From: an uncultured Thalassotalea sp.
GTDB taxonomy: Bacteria; Pseudomonadota; Gammaproteobacteria; Enterobacterales; Alteromonadaceae
Direction of reading: 5' to 3'
Assembly: GCA_947492575.1 (NCBI GenBank)
Contig: CANLNK010000001.1
Span: 248,001-312,000 of the forward strand
DNA: 64,000 nucleotides
Below the pieces are notes generated by a model. That model did not search any database, had not been told where the DNA came from, and saw only the letters and a list, made by a program, of their open reading frames with translations. Below are positions 8,944 through 17,242 of this stretch, piece by piece. The position numbers were made by a program, and so were the translations under genes. The first letter of the stretch is position 1. Every line of letters begins with the position of its first letter.

Positions 8944-9664
8944 GTTGAGCCTCGGCGTTTACATTTTTTCCTCTAAGCCTTTGTACATTCCAATTAATGA
9001 TATGACGGATAAAGTTTTGGTACGCCCAACGTTTAATACCCGTTAGATTGGTTCCCTGCTCAGCATAGAATTCATCGGGTGAATCATATAGACCAAAGTC
9101 GTCATGTATGCCTTCTTTTTGGATATAAGTATCTTTCCCGACCCAATTAGTCTCTGGGTTACTTATGCACGTTGTAGCAATACCATAACCGCAAAAGCTA
9201 TCTTTAGCTTGACTGAATTTGGTTTGAATTGAACTTAAATAAGCTTCGTCGAGAATGAAGCCTTCTAAATTGATCCACTTACCTTCATAGAGCACTTCTA
9301 CCCAGCTATGGATAATGTATTTAGGGGCTAACCAAAATACATAAGAAGGAATTGCCCCTTTCTGAAGTTGTTGATCAATCGTAAAACCATGAAAACGACA
9401 CTGAATACCAAGTGCCCGTAATAGAGCCATTAACAAGTTTCCTTTGGTATTACACTGCCCATAGCCATCAGCTAAAACTTCACTTGCGGATATATCGTCA
9501 CTGCGGTTGTAACCGAATTGAATCTCGTCTTTAACAAATTTGTAAGCTTCACCTATTTTGCTGTAATCATCCAAGGCTTGCCAACTGCGCTCAGCTATCA
9601 ATGATTGGATATTGTGGTTATCAAAATCTAGTATTTGTGTTTTTTCTAAATAATTGACACTCAT
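8936..9664 (-). CDS. Transglutaminase-like protein within the metal operon
   Basis: About 242 aa, no signal peptide. A transglutaminase-like (papain-fold) core is visible: Cys in GYGQCNTKG (nucleophile, about residue 72), His in IHSWVEVLYEGKW and an acidic residue in NLEGF where the third catalytic residue normally sits. Such domains act as proteases, peptide N-glycanases or amidating enzymes; no substrate can be named here. It is sandwiched between two cation-diffusion-facilitator genes with 8-12 nt spacing, which suggests co-expression under CadR. The second in-frame ATG (9664) is taken as start; the track begins two codons earlier. Confidence 0.65.
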   Translation of the reverse strand: MSVNYLEKTQILDFDNHNIQSLIAERSWQALDDYSKIGEAYKFVKDEIQFGYNRSDDISASEVLADGYGQCNTKGNLLMALLRALGIQCRFHGFTIDQQLQKGAIPSYVFWLAPKYIIHSWVEVLYEGKWINLEGFILDEAYLSSIQTKFSQAKDSFCGYGIATTCISNPETNWVGKDTYIQKEGIHDDFGLYDSPDEFYAEQGTNLTGIKRWAYQNFIRHIINWNVQRLRGKNVNAEAQHA

Positions 9665-9676
9665 TACCACTCTCCA

Positions 9677-10333
9677 TCAAGAACATGACTTTGATTTACT
9701 TCCGCTACAGCCACCACTTTCGCTTGTCGATTCAACATTGCTAAGTTCCTTCTTCGCATCAGTAATAATTAGATAAGCGCCTCTTAAAATTAAGATGGCA
9801 ATGGCACTACCAATTACAATATCAGGCCAACGCGAGTCAAGAAGCATCACTAGAACACCAGCAGCAATAACACCTATATTTGCGATCACATCATTGGCTG
9901 AAAATATCCAGCTTGCACGCATATGTACTTCGCCATTGTTATGCTTTCTTATTAAAACTAAACAAATGACATTCGCTATTAATGCGACAAAGCCAAAACC
10001 AATCATAAACCAAGAGTGCGGTTCACCTTCGCCAAGGATTCTTCTAGCTATTTCAAAGATTATCAATAAACTAAGCGTTAGCTGAAAATAGCCACTAATA
10101 AGAGCAGCATTGGCTTTATGTTTTAAGGTTCTACTTACTGCATATAAAGCAATGCCATAGACAATTGCATCAGCAAGCATATCCATTGAATCTGCTATCA
10201 ACGCTGTCGACTTGGCATATAGGCCTACAGTTATCTCAACGATGAACATAATGGCATTGATACCGAGCAGCCAATAAAGCACATACTTTTGTTGTGCATC
10301 TTTTAATTCAACTTCGCAACCACAACCGCTCAT
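9677..10333 (-). CDS. CDF-family cation transporter (CadR-linked type)
   Basis: 218 aa from the ATG at 10,333, chosen because AGGAG lies 8 nt upstream; an upstream in-frame start would add 12 residues. It starts MSGCGCEVEL and ends in a Cys/Ser/Lys-rich tail (SGGCSGSKSKSCS), with about six membrane helices between them. TM2 carries ADSMDMLADA, an Asp-x-x-x-Asp site, and TM5 carries SANDVIANIG. It lacks the usual C-terminal cytoplasmic domain. The Cys-rich ends suggest soft metals such as Cd or Pb. It is the first gene of the leftward efflux operon and is divergent from cadR. Confidence 0.8.
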   Translation of the reverse strand: MSGCGCEVELKDAQQKYVLYWLLGINAIMFIVEITVGLYAKSTALIADSMDMLADAIVYGIALYAVSRTLKHKANAALISGYFQLTLSLLIIFEIARRILGEGEPHSWFMIGFGFVALIANVICLVLIRKHNNGEVHMRASWIFSANDVIANIGVIAAGVLVMLLDSRWPDIVIGSAIAILILRGAYLIITDAKKELSNVESTSESGGCSGSKSKSCS

Positions 10334-10364
10334 GTATTGAACTCCTACTAGCTTGTATAGTTCA

Positions 10365-10395
10365 ATCATAGACTCTATAGTTGCTATAGGATCAA
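10365..10395 (-). promoter_or_regulatory. MerR-type (CadR) promoter-operator of the efflux operon
   Basis: Read leftward, TTGATC (10,390-10,395) and TATGAT (10,365-10,370) form -35 and -10 boxes with a 19-bp spacer, the over-long spacing that MerR-family activators correct by twisting DNA. The spacer holds the dyad CTATAG-TTG-CTATAG (10,375-10,389). The core ACTCTATAGT resembles PbrR/CadR operators. It lies between the CDF gene and cadR. Confidence 0.8.
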
Positions 10396-10412
10396 GCTAA
10401 GATTGAATTAAT

Positions 10413-10802
10413 ATGAAAATAGGTCAACTTTCTAAGGTGTCTGGTTGCTCCATACAGACAATTCGTTATTACGAAAAGGAAGGGTTACTTAATGTGCCTA
10501 GTCGTAGCGAAGGCAATTTTCGGCTATATGATGAAAAATCGATTAAAGAGTTAGAGTTCGTAAAACACTGTCGAAGCCTTGATATTCCGTTGTCAGATAT
10601 TAAGGCATTGCTTGTTCTCAAGAACAAACCAGAAGAAAGCTGCTCCTCAATCAATAGCTTAATTGCAAACCAACTTGACTTAGTTAACAAGCGCATTAGG
10701 GAGTTAAAGACATTAAAATCGGAGCTTCAAATAATGAAGAAAGCTTGCTCCTCTGGTAATACAGTTGAAAGTTGCGGAATACTAACTTCTTTAAACTCAT
10801 AA
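10413..10802 (+). CDS. cadR: CadR, Cd(II)/Pb(II)-responsive MerR-family regulator
   Basis: 129 aa. N-terminal winged HTH (MKIGQLSKVSGCSIQTIRYYEKEGLL) with the MerR signature, a dimerisation helix at about 80-118, and metal-site cysteines in KHCRSLD (near 50-77) and in the C-terminal ACSSGNTVESCGIL. The Cys pattern fits the CadR/PbrR group rather than Hg-MerR. It is transcribed divergently from the efflux operon and should bind the 19-bp-spaced promoter in the 79-nt gap, activating efflux genes when metal is bound. It shares the gap with its own promoter, so it is probably autoregulated. Confidence 0.88.
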   Translation: MKIGQLSKVSGCSIQTIRYYEKEGLLNVPSRSEGNFRLYDEKSIKELEFVKHCRSLDIPLSDIKALLVLKNKPEESCSSINSLIANQLDLVNKRIRELKTLKSELQIMKKACSSGNTVESCGILTSLNS

Positions 10803-10876
10803 CCTTTCAATAAAAATCAAATTGAACGATATGTCGAAATATATAAAACAATCAACGAAAATCAGTATTAAGGTTT

Positions 10877-11422
10877 TTGCATTTGATTGAAGTTGTTATT
10901 TTAGCAATTGCATTGAGTATGGATGCATTTGCTGTGTCGATAGGTTTAGGCTCAAAGAAAGTTGTTAATGCCAAATTATTGAGGATAAAGGCTGCAATAT
11001 ATTTTGGATTTTTCCAAGGCTTTATGCCTATTTTAGGCTATTTCAGCGGTAAAGGACTATCATCTTGGATTGAAGATTATGCACCTTGGATAGCTTTTAT
11101 TTTGCTAGTATTTATTGGTGGCAAAATGATTTATGAGTCCCTATCCGAAGGAATTGAAGAAGATATTGCGAAAGTTACTCATCGGGTGCTACTTGTTCTC
11201 GCCATTGCTACTAGTATTGATGCAATGGCCGCAGGTTATGCAATCACTTTGCTTGAAGTAGATATATTCTTAGCTTGCTTGATAATTGGCATTACGACGT
11301 TTGCGTTTAGCTGGATTGGCGTGAATATCGGCGAAAAAAGTGGTGTATGGTTAGAATCTAAAGCGGAACTATTTGGTGGTTTAGTGCTAATCGCAATCGC
11401 ATTTAAGATATTACTTGGTTGA
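10877..11422 (+). CDS. mntP: MntP-family manganese efflux pump
   Basis: About 181 aa with six membrane helices in two related halves. The conserved acidic motifs [14 protein letters not shown] (TM1) and [13 protein letters not shown] (TM4) are the family signature. MntP exports Mn(II). The start is TTG, either at 10,877 or at 10,883; AAGG at 10,870-10,873 fits the second better. It lies 74 nt after cadR in the same direction and may be read from the cadR promoter. No yybP-ykoY-like riboswitch could fit in the short leader. Confidence 0.85.
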   Translation: MHLIEVVILAIALSMDAFAVSIGLGSKKVVNAKLLRIKAAIYFGFFQGFMPILGYFSGKGLSSWIEDYAPWIAFILLVFIGGKMIYESLSEGIEEDIAKVTHRVLLVLAIATSIDAMAAGYAITLLEVDIFLACLIIGITTFAFSWIGVNIGEKSGVWLESKAELFGGLVLIAIAFKILLG

Positions 11423-11444
11423 CACAGAACCACCGAATACTAGG

Positions 11445-11663
11445 CTACTTACCTGAGCAACATGCATTGCCTTCTTGAATAGGAGGACACTTAACTGTTC
11501 CATAAGAGCAATAAACGCAACAATCACCTTTTAACGGTTTAAGTAGTGCTTTACAGCTTTCGCATTCGTAATACCATTGGCAAGCGTTTGTAGGCATGGT
11601 TTCAACCTTGCTAAATCCACATTCAGGGCAAGTGATCTTAGATTCTAATTCTATACCTTGCAT
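11445..11663 (-). CDS. Cys-rich 72-aa protein (GDCCVYCSYG type), mer-linked
   Basis: 72 aa with two putative metal knuckles: CPEC...CESC (residues about 12-37) and GDCCVYCSYGTVKCPPIQ (46-63), plus a CCSG tail. Ten cysteines in 72 residues suggest Zn or Hg binding in the cytoplasm. Proteins with the GDCCxxCSYG box occur beside mercury transport genes in marine bacteria; their role is not known to me. The start overlaps the end of merC by 13 nt, so the pair is co-translated. Confidence 0.7.
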   Translation of the reverse strand: MQGIELESKITCPECGFSKVETMPTNACQWYYECESCKALLKPLKGDCCVYCSYGTVKCPPIQEGNACCSGK

Positions 11664-12040
11664 ACTGGTCCCTTAACGGGCTTAACCATATCTAAAATAG
11701 ACATTACGACCATCCAGATGATCCCAAAATAAAATAGATAAGTGCTCCAATTGTACTGCCACAAAGGGTACAGGGTTAACAATACAGCAATTGGGCCAAT
11801 GACACTTAAAACGCCTCTCAATGAATCTCGATGTTGATACCAATTATAGAAATTAACTAACAACGCTAGTGAAGCAAATAATGGCAATAAGGTGTTCACC
11901 GCTATTCCTTCAAAATGTGAAAGAAAACCTAACCCAAGAGCAGATGCTAATGAGCCGAGCGCAGGAAAACATGCTGTGCAGCTAAGGGCGGCTAGCCAAA
12001 CGCCACCAGAACCTACTTTATCTAGAATTTTATTGATCAT
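11651..12040 (-). CDS. merC: MerC-family mercuric ion transporter
   Basis: 129 aa with four membrane helices and the Cys pair of the family in LSCTACFPALGSL (residues 19-31). MerC carries Hg(II) into the cytoplasm, where MerA normally reduces it. It follows a canonical mer promoter and is 60 nt downstream of merR in the same direction. No merA, merP or merT is seen in the window, so the usual detoxification partner is missing locally. Confidence 0.82.
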   Translation of the reverse strand: MINKILDKVGSGGVWLAALSCTACFPALGSLASALGLGFLSHFEGIAVNTLLPLFASLALLVNFYNWYQHRDSLRGVLSVIGPIAVLLTLYPLWQYNWSTYLFYFGIIWMVVMSILDMVKPVKGPVCKV

Positions 12041-12066
12041 AACTATCTACCTCAATTTTTAAGGCA

Positions 12067-12097
12067 GTATAAACTCCGTACATAAGTACGGGGTCAA
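12067..12097 (-). promoter_or_regulatory. Canonical mer promoter-operator before merC
   Basis: Read leftward: -35 TTGACC (12,092-12,097), a spacer of exactly 19 bp, then -10 TTATAC (12,067-12,072). The spacer contains the dyad CCGTAC-N4-GTACGG (12,076-12,091), identical in its arms to the Tn21/Tn501 MerR operator. It drives merC and the Cys-rich gene. Confidence 0.92.
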
Positions 12098-12100
12098 TAG

Positions 12101-12478
12101 CTATTTAAGTGAATTTATAATGGGGCAGGTTTTTGGGTCTTGATTGGCCTTGCAAGAATCTGTCATATCTTGAATCACTTTCTCTAATCGCAGTAAATCA
12201 TCGATCTTATCTCGTATGAGTTGCAGCTTTTGCAACCCCATCGACTCTATATCTGCGCAATTTCCGCTGAGTGACATGAGCGAGCCAATTTCTTTCAGCG
12301 TAAACCCTAATGCTTTAGCTTTGATAATAAATTTGAGCTGATTGACAAGGGCATCGCCATACATTCGGTAACCAGATTCTGGTTTTAAAGGCTGCTCTAT
12401 CAACCCTTGACGTTCATAAAAACGTATAGTTTCAACGCTAATATCAAGTTCTTTAGCAAGTTTACCGATAGTTTTCAT
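12101..12478 (-). CDS. merR: MerR, Hg(II)-responsive regulator
   Basis: 125 aa from the ATG at 12,478; an upstream in-frame start would add 12 unlikely residues. Winged HTH at the N-terminus (IGKLAKELDISVETIRFYERQGLI), a long dimerisation helix, and the three Hg-binding cysteines of MerR: one in SGNCADIE and two in DSCKANQDPKTCPI. It represses and activates the mer promoter directly downstream. The gene is codirectional with, and upstream of, its target instead of divergent as in Tn21, so MerR expression must come from a promoter between 12,479 and the recombinase gene. Confidence 0.9.
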   Translation of the reverse strand: MKTIGKLAKELDISVETIRFYERQGLIEQPLKPESGYRMYGDALVNQLKFIIKAKALGFTLKEIGSLMSLSGNCADIESMGLQKLQLIRDKIDDLLRLEKVIQDMTDSCKANQDPKTCPIINSLK

Positions 12479-12526
12479 TTGCAGCCCCCTTAAATAATTT
12501 GCTGTATGTAACAAATGTTATTAATT

Positions 12527-13867
12527 TCATTGTGTTGTTAACTTCGCTTTTAACTTTTCAATTTCCAATAACAATTCTTGATTCTCTGCATCTTTTTGTT
12601 CTGCATTTTCTATTGCTTTTTGCCTTTCTAGCTCAAGGCGAGTTTTGTCTGATTCTAGTTCGTTAATCTTTAACGACTTTTTAAATGAATCAGTTTGTTG
12701 CATCGTTCTTTTACGACTCGAAATATAGTCTTCTAGAGAGCCGGAGCTACGATGGGTCATCTCTTTTTCCATCTGAAGTGCAATTGCGGTTTCATTAGCA
12801 CTAAAGCCTAGCTCTATTGCAGCGTCCAAATGTTTATCAAGACTATCTCCAGAAAATTTATGGCGTAATGAATAAATCGATTTACCTTTAGGCCAGCCAA
12901 GTTCTGTGGTGATTTCACTGAAGATCTTGCTGATATTTTCCGCCGTTAATGGTTTAAAGTTGTTGGGGTCTATGAACAAATGACCATCGTAGTTGCCAGT
13001 ATCAATGTTGGCGAGAAACTCTTCCAAATCATTCTCAATGAAATTCCTGACAGCGAGCACTGTAGAGAATCTAAAGCTCACTGGCATAGTATTTCCTTGC
13101 TTAGCCAGCTTTGGAACAATTGATAAACTATCTTGCTTGTTGAGGAAGAACTCTCTTTCGATGATTTCTTTAGAAAATTGAAGCCTGCGATAGCTACTAA
13201 CCGAAATCGGGCGGCTACCCGATTCATTCATGATCTGCGCAATTAGCAATAGTGACGCTCGCTCATAGCCCTGATATTCATTAACTATGTAATTATTTAG
13301 CTCTTCTAATTCATACTCACTTGCGTCTTTTCTGTTTCGGCTTCTGGTATCACAATCTCTGAATAATTCTGGATATAGAGCATTATTGTTTGGCTTTTCA
13401 TTTCTAGATACGGCGATTTCTTTCAACAGTAATGATGATGTTATCTGATATGAAAACTTATTGGCCGGATCAAAACCAAGAATATTTGGGTGATATGTAC
13501 CTTGCTTTTGTACCCAATGATAAAAGTTATAGATTGGCATCAGAAAATCACTGTTGACCGTTTGCTTGGCAACGTTTTCATTACCTCTGTAGCGTGAATC
13601 TGCTGTTGTTTCATTTAAACAGAATGCTCTAAATTCCCTCATACGTGAGTCATTCATTTCGAGCCAGCTTAGTTTATGTTTGCCGGAGTTTAAGAATTTA
13701 AATAATCGTCTGATAGCCTTTCGGTAAGTGCGTATAGTTTTGGGATCTCTATCTAGTTCAATGATAAAATCTGTCGGTCCCCAAAGAACCTCTCCGCTTA
13801 TATCTTGGTAAACATAATGATCTCGACGATCATAGCGTACCTTTGTTTCAGTAATACCGTTACTCAT
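12527..13867 (-). CDS. Tyrosine recombinase, last gene of the mobility module
   Basis: 446 aa from the ATG at 13,867, which has GGAGG just upstream. A SAM-like core-binding region occupies about residues 50-150. The catalytic domain carries Arg219 (ESGSRPISV), Arg335 (YSLRH; the usual HxxR His is Tyr332), His372 and nucleophile Tyr381 (HRSSGSLEDY), with the standard His-to-Tyr spacing of 9. A C-terminal coiled coil rich in Lys/Glu/Gln (about 395-446) is unusual. Its start overlaps the end of the helicase gene by 8 nt. It probably cuts and rejoins the island ends together with the two larger recombinases upstream. Confidence 0.85.
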   Translation of the reverse strand: MSNGITETKVRYDRRDHYVYQDISGEVLWGPTDFIIELDRDPKTIRTYRKAIRRLFKFLNSGKHKLSWLEMNDSRMREFRAFCLNETTADSRYRGNENVAKQTVNSDFLMPIYNFYHWVQKQGTYHPNILGFDPANKFSYQITSSLLLKEIAVSRNEKPNNNALYPELFRDCDTRSRNRKDASEYELEELNNYIVNEYQGYERASLLLIAQIMNESGSRPISVSSYRRLQFSKEIIEREFFLNKQDSLSIVPKLAKQGNTMPVSFRFSTVLAVRNFIENDLEEFLANIDTGNYDGHLFIDPNNFKPLTAENISKIFSEITTELGWPKGKSIYSLRHKFSGDSLDKHLDAAIELGFSANETAIALQMEKEMTHRSSGSLEDYISSRKRTMQQTDSFKKSLKINELESDKTRLELERQKAIENAEQKDAENQELLLEIEKLKAKLTTQ

Positions 13868-16091
13868 CTGAAACCTCCAGTTTAAGCGGAACACCACAAT
13901 ATCTTTTAGCGCTAAACTCTGTGGCATCAACCGTGTTGACTAATTGACTCTTATTTCCGATAAATAACATCGACTCTTTAGATGCGTTTATACATGTGTA
14001 AAGCCATGATTTATCAATCAAATAGAAATTATCCAAAATAACCAAGGAATGACTAAATTGATTCCCCTGAACCTTGTGCGCCGTAATTGCATAACAAAGC
14101 GCAATACTTTCAATATCATCTAAAGACAAATCGATACAATCACCGCCAATGTTTATCTTCATCCAACACTCACGTCCATATGCAACGACAGGCTTTTCGT
14201 AAACTTCTACAATGTCTGCTAATGTGCCAACTGGTACATCGACAAATTTATTAGGCTTAGCAAAAATAATAGGCTCACTTGTATAGAATACAGATTCACC
14301 ACTTTCTAGCTTTGCTACTTCTTTCCGGTCAAAACGAACCCGTTGAACTTGAGAATTTATGTCATCACACAATTGTGGACTAGAACAAATGATCTTAGGT
14401 ACATCACTTAACATTGAAGCCAATTCGAACCAAATATTGGTCGTAATGGTACTAAGCATCTCGTGAGATTTATCTTCAGTATGGTAAATACTTAGGCTTT
14501 GCTCTTCTGACACGTCAAATGCAGGAATAGCATCAAATACTGATGATGCAGCGCTACCAATTAAAGAGCTATACAGCCGTTGGATATCAGACTGGGACTC
14601 GGCAACGTTCACTTCAATTAACTCTGTTAGGGCTTCACCTTTTAATTCAACAGCCTGTTTGAAAAACGATCCCGGACCTATAGGCGGTAATTTAAACTTG
14701 TCACCAATGAAACAAATGTGAGCGTTAAGAGGTATAAGCTTTAATAGTTTATACAAGGTTAATATATCAACTGAATTTGAATTTTCTATCAGTATTAGTG
14801 CCCCAGACAATGCGCCTTTTAGGTTTCGCTTTTTTGCCTGTGAAATGAAGCGATTAATAGATTCTCCCTTTAAATTAGGCAGTATATTGTCTTCATTACG
14901 AACAACTGAATTAACTTTCCAAACGTTAATAGCATTATTAAGGCATACATCAATGATGATCTGGGAAAGCAAAGACTTTCCTGTTCCAGCTTCCCCGACA
15001 ATAAAAGAAACAGGCTGATTAAAGGCATTACCTAATGCCTGTAACTGGAGAGGATTTAGCTCAATATTATTGTTTTCTAGTACTGATAACGTTTCGTCAA
15101 ACGCCAATGAATTTGTATCAAATAGCAGCTTTGTCATAGATAAACGCTTGTGAAGCAATGTGTTAATTGCCTTCTCAATCGCCTGATGACCTAAGATTTG
15201 TATAGTGTCATTTTGTTCGTTGAAGCAAAGCGTTTGAAAAGCGCTTTCTTCAATTTCATTTATATCAAATACAATACCAGCCTCATTCAGCTCAGCTTTG
15301 ACTTCATTAGCAGGCAGTGCCATATCACCGTTATTACTGAATGACGAATACAGTATTGATTCAATAAACGAAATAGCTCTGCGCTTATCGTTTAATTTGA
15401 TATCAAAATTAGCTCTTAATTTTTTGTCTAGTGATTTCCATGTCCGCTTTGCAGCATTTACAGAGGCTATAGGATAGAGCAGATATGGATTCTTTTTTAT
15501 CAGGCTACTTGCGTCATGTCCTAGTAGCTGACGAGTAGTTTCAACATACTCAACTGGTAAGTTGTGTCGATCAAAAAATAGATTTAATTCACTTTCACCG
15601 ACTGCTTTAGCCCAACCATCACAAAGATTTTGAGCCATAACTGGTGAGATTTTTAGCTTTTTACAGTTAGATAACTTTTTAGCTGAGTAACTTTGTAAAA
15701 CTGCTAATAAATCTTCACCAAAAGCGAGCTTAAGTTTCTTCGTCCAATAGCTATTTATCCCGACAAAATGGGCGTTGTAGATAAGAAAATCACAAAGAAC
15801 ATCTGTTGAAATTTCTGCGTTGGGGTGCAGCTTTAAAGCCTCATCAACAATGAACTGTGAGCCATATTCTTTATCAAAGAAATAATCACCAGTAGCTCTC
15901 CAGATTTCTCCCGTTTGTGGGATTGAGGTGATCGCTCCGAATTCAGCCTTAATGACTATTTTCTCACGGGCAACCTTTAATAAAAATATAGATGAAATAC
16001 CACGTTTATCTTGTGTGTGATGCCGGACTAAAGTGACTACGCCTGTTAATTGCTTAACATCTTCGTGAAACGATATATTGCTTATTTGCAT
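13860..16091 (-). CDS. RecD-like helicase-family protein with altered motor motifs
   Basis: 743 aa from the ATG at 16,091, which overlaps the preceding stop (TGATG); a GTG one codon earlier is possible. The N-terminal region resembles the OB/HhH part of RecD2-type proteins. Walker A GEAGTGKS is intact (366-373). The Walker B position, normally DEAS, reads ENSN with Glu436-Asn437, and motif III, normally GDxxQLP, reads GDKFKLP with Lys467. The late motif AITAHKVQGNQF is well kept. It may bind ATP and DNA with weak or lost hydrolysis, or work by a modified mechanism; this is inference. It sits inside a recombinase operon, not with recB/recC. Confidence 0.75.
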   Translation of the reverse strand: MQISNISFHEDVKQLTGVVTLVRHHTQDKRGISSIFLLKVAREKIVIKAEFGAITSIPQTGEIWRATGDYFFDKEYGSQFIVDEALKLHPNAEISTDVLCDFLIYNAHFVGINSYWTKKLKLAFGEDLLAVLQSYSAKKLSNCKKLKISPVMAQNLCDGWAKAVGESELNLFFDRHNLPVEYVETTRQLLGHDASSLIKKNPYLLYPIASVNAAKRTWKSLDKKLRANFDIKLNDKRRAISFIESILYSSFSNNGDMALPANEVKAELNEAGIVFDINEIEESAFQTLCFNEQNDTIQILGHQAIEKAINTLLHKRLSMTKLLFDTNSLAFDETLSVLENNNIELNPLQLQALGNAFNQPVSFIVGEAGTGKSLLSQIIIDVCLNNAINVWKVNSVVRNEDNILPNLKGESINRFISQAKKRNLKGALSGALILIENSNSVDILTLYKLLKLIPLNAHICFIGDKFKLPPIGPGSFFKQAVELKGEALTELIEVNVAESQSDIQRLYSSLIGSAASSVFDAIPAFDVSEEQSLSIYHTEDKSHEMLSTITTNIWFELASMLSDVPKIICSSPQLCDDINSQVQRVRFDRKEVAKLESGESVFYTSEPIIFAKPNKFVDVPVGTLADIVEVYEKPVVAYGRECWMKINIGGDCIDLSLDDIESIALCYAITAHKVQGNQFSHSLVILDNFYLIDKSWLYTCINASKESMLFIGNKSQLVNTVDATEFSAKRYCGVPLKLEVSDE

Positions 16092-16534
16092 CACACGTCA
16101 CCATCATCCAAGTAAAGCTTTGGAATATACCGACCTGTCGCCAACAAAAACTCTTCTGAAGCTAGATCTAAATGAATAGAGTTAAGCTGGGCCTCTAATG
16201 CCTTAACTTTCAATTCAAGCTCACTATTGGAAACTGTGTTTTTTAAATCTTCTTTTGCTGAACTTTCTTCTACAACATCTTCAGGCAACTCAATCTCAAG
16301 TCCTTTTTGTTTTCGAACTAGCTTCTCTATTGGGCCATCAGGATCAAATAACTTTTGTAGATCTTCATTCGTATCAAGCGTTGATTTAGGCACATTATGC
16401 ATTTTGAAAATTTGAGTCTTGTTAACCCGACCTTGATACAAAGGGATAATAGGCGAAGTATTTACCCAATCTGCTATCTTTTTAGCATTCTGTTTACCGA
16501 TATCCTGAGAAGATTTTCTGCGCTTATTCACCAT
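16091..16534 (-). CDS. Small putative DNA-binding accessory protein of the module
   Basis: 147 aa, family not recognised. The basic N-terminus (NKRRKSSQDIGKQNAKKI) and the segment KTQIFKMHNVPKSTLDTNEDLQKLF look like an HTH that could bind DNA. Residues about 90-125 (ELELKVKALEAQLNSIHL) form a short coiled coil. The layout, HTH then coiled coil, repeats that of the 234-aa neighbour and resembles small accessory proteins that accompany grouped tyrosine recombinases. It is packed between its neighbours (3 nt after one, overlapping the next). Confidence 0.6.
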   Translation of the reverse strand: MVNKRRKSSQDIGKQNAKKIADWVNTSPIIPLYQGRVNKTQIFKMHNVPKSTLDTNEDLQKLFDPDGPIEKLVRKQKGLEIELPEDVVEESSAKEDLKNTVSNSELELKVKALEAQLNSIHLDLASEEFLLATGRYIPKLYLDDGDV

Positions 16535-16537
16535 GAT

Positions 16538-17242
16538 TTACTTCCCCGGAAAATCTATAATAGAGGTGCTCTCGTCAGCATTGTCGTAGTCGATACCATG
16601 TTCGTCTAAAAGCTTTATCAGCTTTGCATTTTCGATGCTGAGCTGCTTGTTCTTTAGATCAGACTGCTTAAGTTGTTTTTTCTTGAGATCAAGCTGTGAT
16701 TTTATAGACAAGCGGACACTTTCAATCTGGTTTTCTAACGTGCTGTTTTCTTCTTCCAAGTGTTTATTAGTCACTCGAAGTTCAATTAATTCATACGCTA
16801 ATCCCTGATGATTAGCTTCAGATATTTTTAGCTCTTCCTCTATTTCTTGCAGAGCATTCTTTTCTTTAGCGTTGCTTTGCAGCTTGGCCTTAAATTTCAG
16901 CCTCTCCCAAAGGTTAAGTTTATTATCGTCGCCATAAATTCTGAGTTTTAAGCCCGTTGGTATTGCATCCAGAGACTTTGCAGATGTTGTATATGGCGGA
17001 ATATCATATTGCTTAACAACATCCTTACTATTTTGTTTACCGTTCCACTTTCTAAGTCCTGTAGGGCTGGTAGGGAAGAATTCAAGGACATATTTTCCTT
17101 TGTCATCAACCTGTTTGTTACCATTAACTAATACAAAGGGGATTCCCTCGCTTGCCCACTTTTCTAATATTTCCACTTTTCTTTCAATACGTTTAAAAGC
17201 TTCAATTTGCTGTGGATCTTGGTTTTGATTCTTTTCTGCCAT
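16538..17242 (-). CDS. Coiled-coil accessory protein of the mobility module
   Basis: 234 aa, family not recognised. The N-terminal 110 residues contain EKWASEGIPF and GLRKWNGKQNSKDVVKQYDIPPYTTS, possibly a DNA-reading fold. Residues about 125-215 are a long coiled coil (repeated L/I heptads with K/E/Q/N). Its start touches the last base of the 787-aa recombinase gene, and the 147-aa gene follows after 3 nt. A role as a dimerising recombination-directionality or target-binding factor is inference from position. Confidence 0.55.
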   Translation of the reverse strand: MAEKNQNQDPQQIEAFKRIERKVEILEKWASEGIPFVLVNGNKQVDDKGKYVLEFFPTSPTGLRKWNGKQNSKDVVKQYDIPPYTTSAKSLDAIPTGLKLRIYGDDNKLNLWERLKFKAKLQSNAKEKNALQEIEEELKISEANHQGLAYELIELRVTNKHLEEENSTLENQIESVRLSIKSQLDLKKKQLKQSDLKNKQLSIENAKLIKLLDEHGIDYDNADESTSIIDFPGK

